A stretch of DNA of 6,714 nt, taken from Anaerolineales bacterium (GTDB lineage: Bacteria; Chloroflexota; Anaerolineae; Anaerolineales; UBA11657). Below the pieces are notes generated by a model. The model was given only the letters and a program-made list of their open reading frames with translations. It was not told the DNA's origin and did no database searches. The position numbers and the translations under genes were made by a program. This document shows, one piece after another, positions 5,479 to 6,714 of the stretch. Each line of letters opens with the position of its first letter. The stretch's first letter is position 1. The DNA lies in NCBI GenBank assembly GCA_947503585.1, contig CANNEJ010000082.1:1-6714 (forward strand), written 5' to 3'.

Positions 5479-5910
5479 ATGTTTCAAATGCGACAAAAAT
5501 TCTCTGTGTCGGAATGGGTGGACTTGCAAGTTTTGGCCCTGTGGGTGTTGATGCGCGTGGCATCTGCGGATGGTACTGCCACCACTAAGGAGTGGAATGA
5601 AATTTTGGTAATCCTGAAGAATTTCGGGACAGCTGAGTCTTTGATCGGGCAGGTAACGCGCAGCATCACCTACGCTCAGATTCCAAAGCTTAATGAGTAC
5701 TCCGCCAAGTTCCGCAACCGGGTCCCGGCAGTGCGGGCCATGGCACTCGAACGCTTGGGCGCTGTAGAGTACGGGGCACTTGTCGCTGGCCTGATGGCAA
5801 TGGCTGTGGAAGTTGCGCGGTTCGAGGGGCGCACTGACTCCGGATTGGCCGCCCATATCAGTCTAGAGGAGCAGGATATTCTGCTCAAGCTGGCGGCTGA
5901 ACTTTCATAA
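5479..5910 (+). CDS. Small helical protein, TerB-like
   Basis: The 143-residue product is predicted to be nearly all alpha-helical and soluble. The segment VLMRVASADGTATTKEWNEI (about 23-42) carries the A-D-G followed by an acidic helix that marks TerB/DjlA-type domains. The C-terminal ISLEEQDILLKLAAEL (127-142) fits the last helix of that fold. TerB-type domains occur in stress and tellurite-response or membrane-associated systems, but no other ter gene is present here, so the resemblance gives a fold hint, not a function. ATG 5479 has a weak GTGAG 8 nt upstream; ATG 5488 is an alternative that would remove three residues. The gene stands 188 nt after menH and ends at a strong hairpin terminator 111 nt downstream. 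Confidence 0.7.
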   Translation: MFQMRQKFSVSEWVDLQVLALWVLMRVASADGTATTKEWNEILVILKNFGTAESLIGQVTRSITYAQIPKLNEYSAKFRNRVPAVRAMALERLGAVEYGALVAGLMAMAVEVARFEGRTDSGLAAHISLEEQDILLKLAAELS

Positions 5911-6021
5911 GTACGCGGGTTTATTTGCGATTGATGATTTGCCTGCGGTTTGCGCGCAAGACTGAAATCAGTTTTGCAATCGTTCGTTCACCCGCCAAAT
6001 AGTAAAAGTGGCTTAAATAAA

Positions 6022-6061
6022 AAAACCGCAAGCGCTGCCGAATGGCTGCGCTTGCGGTTTT
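6022..6061. terminator. Bidirectional intrinsic terminator
   Basis: A 14-bp stem (6022-6035 with 6048-6061; core CCGCAAGCGC/GCGCTTGCGG) is extended past one T-T mismatch by GCC/GGC around a GAAT loop. Seven T residues follow in the leftward direction (AAAAAAA on the plus strand) and four T residues in the rightward direction. It lies between the convergent TerB-like gene and the RRM gene and can end both. The leftward signal, directly after the RRM gene, is stronger. Confidence 0.9.
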
Positions 6062-6079
6062 GCTCTTCAGGTCGTTGGC

Positions 6080-6403
6080 TTAGTAGCGCTTCCCGCCGCC
6101 GCCACCGCCGCTCGGCCGGCGCGAGAAACCACCGCCGCCGCCGCCAGGGCGATCTTCTTTCGGTTTGGCAACGTTTACCGTCAGGGCGCGGTTGCCCATC
6201 TCGTGATTGTGGAACATAGTGATGGCCTTCTGGGCCGCCTCTTGCGTGTCCATTTCCACAAAGCCAAATCCTTTCGACCGTCCCGTATCCCGCTCTGTGA
6301 TAATCGCCACCGATTTCACATCGCCCGCTTGGGAAAACAAGCTTTTCAGCTCATCCTCAGTGCACTGATAAGACAGATTCCCCACGTACAGTTTCGCTTG
6401 CAT
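6080..6403 (-). CDS. RRM-domain RNA-binding protein with glycine-rich tail
   Basis: This 107-residue protein is a single RNA-recognition motif followed by a flexible tail. RNP2 is LYVGNL (5-10), and RNP1 is KGFGFVEM (44-51) with the two aromatic RNA-stacking residues Phe46 and Phe48; Tyr6 completes the set. After residue 80 the tail has two runs of six Gly (87-92 and 99-104) with Arg, Phe and Ser between them, ending KRY. Such short bacterial RRM proteins, common in cyanobacteria and several other phyla, are thought to act as RNA chaperones, often raised in the cold. ATG 6403 begins the domain directly, and AGGAG lies at 6417-6421 (13 nt away, rather far). The gene is monocistronic with its own promoter candidate and terminator. 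Confidence 0.95.
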   Translation of the reverse strand: MQAKLYVGNLSYQCTEDELKSLFSQAGDVKSVAIITERDTGRSKGFGFVEMDTQEAAQKAITMFHNHEMGNRALTVNVAKPKEDRPGGGGGGFSRRPSGGGGGGKRY

Positions 6404-6507
6404 GATCGATACTCAACTCCTAGCCCTTGGGCACTAACTACAGCTTCTCCGATACGATGCGCTTGGGCCATGCAACTGCGAACTGGCGGTCAAGTCGACG
6501 AAACGGG

Positions 6508-6537
6508 ATTTTACTACCGAAATGGGAAAATGCGCAA
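6508..6537 (-). promoter_or_regulatory. Candidate promoter for the RRM gene
   Basis: Read leftward, TTGCGC (6532-6537) and TAAAAT (6508-6513) are separated by 18 nt. This predicts a start near 6501 and an untranslated leader of about 97 nt. Long leaders are common for cold-shock-type RNA-binding genes, but nothing in this leader is diagnostic. Confidence 0.4.
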
Positions 6538-6615
6538 GGTCTAATCTTGGCAATTTTTGGGAAGGGCACGGTGCGGAGAGGCCGGGATTTTTTGGCCCGA
6601 TACCGCGTGTCCCCC

Positions 6616-6654
6616 TTAAAACAAGCCGGAGGGCAAAGGTGTGGCCTCCGGCTT
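6616..6654 (-). terminator. Intrinsic terminator after tRNA-Pro
   Basis: AAGCCGGAGG (6623-6632) and CCTCCGGCTT (6645-6654) form a perfect 10-bp stem with a 12-nt loop. Read leftward the stem is followed by GTTTTAA. It starts 6 nt after the tRNA-Pro discriminator base on the same strand, so it ends the tRNA transcript and separates it from the RRM gene. Confidence 0.85.
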
Positions 6655-6660
6655 CGGCTG

Positions 6661-6714
6661 TCGGGGCGAGAGGATTTGAACCTCCGACCCCCTGACCCCC
6701 AGTCAGGTGCGCTA
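6661..6714 (-). tRNA. tRNA-Pro (anticodon GGG), 5' end outside the window
   Basis: The minus strand shows the end of the D arm (TAGCGCA), the anticodon stem CCTGA/TCAGG with loop CTGGGGG (anticodon GGG at 6698-6700), the variable loop GGGTC, a T arm with TTCAAAT, and the 3' acceptor strand CGCCCCG with discriminator A at 6661. The next bases are CAG, so CCA is not encoded. The D-arm sequence and T arm agree with bacterial tRNA-Pro. The 5' acceptor strand is beyond the right edge. Confidence 0.93.

Noticed and set aside
5359..5856. Leftward 165-residue frame
   Set aside because: It is antisense to the TerB-like gene, is rich in His/Cys/Ser without any motif, and has no ribosome site.
6203..6544. 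Rightward 113-residue frame
   Set aside because: It is antisense to the well-supported RRM gene and its promoter.

Overview
The window is GC-rich bacterial chromosome. Menaquinone-type, tRNA-related and RNA-binding housekeeping genes dominate, and I see no integrase, transposase, phage or CRISPR feature. None of the three tRNA genes encodes its 3' CCA. The histidyl-tRNA synthetase carries a motif-3 variant (GFAMGDVV instead of GFAxGxER). A short RRM protein with a Gly-rich tail is also present. Together these suggest a non-proteobacterial lineage, and Chloroflexota (Anaerolineae-like) is my best guess. That guess rests on recalled family resemblance, not on a search.

Layout. Positions 1-3853 read leftward (minus strand). 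In transcription order they hold a MOSC-domain protein, hisS (1 nt downstream), tRNA-His(GUG), tRNA-Arg(UCG), a MoxR/CoxD-type AAA+ ATPase, and the N-terminal 287 codons of a CoxE-like VWA-domain protein that runs off the left edge. The start of this run has a possible leaderless promoter. A perfect 36-bp palindrome at 3880-3915 sits just upstream.

Positions about 4058-5910 read rightward. They hold a 58-residue two-helix membrane miniprotein with its own promoter and Shine-Dalgarno, a MenH-like alpha/beta hydrolase, a possible 28-codon micro-ORF, and a small helical protein resembling the TerB fold. A strong hairpin with A/T tracts on both sides (6022-6061) closes this run and also ends the leftward RRM gene (6080-6403). 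At the right end a leftward tRNA-Pro(GGG) is cut by the window edge and has its own terminator.

How the genes fit together. HisRS and its cognate tRNA-His lie next to each other on one strand, so enzyme and substrate may be co-expressed. The MoxR ATPase and VWA protein form the usual chaperone-like pair that matures or remodels a partner, but no target gene is visible. MenH would act in menaquinone synthesis, although no other men gene is nearby. I do not see a convincing undescribed system. The least explained parts are the membrane miniprotein with its repeat-rich upstream region, and the hairpin-rich spacers.
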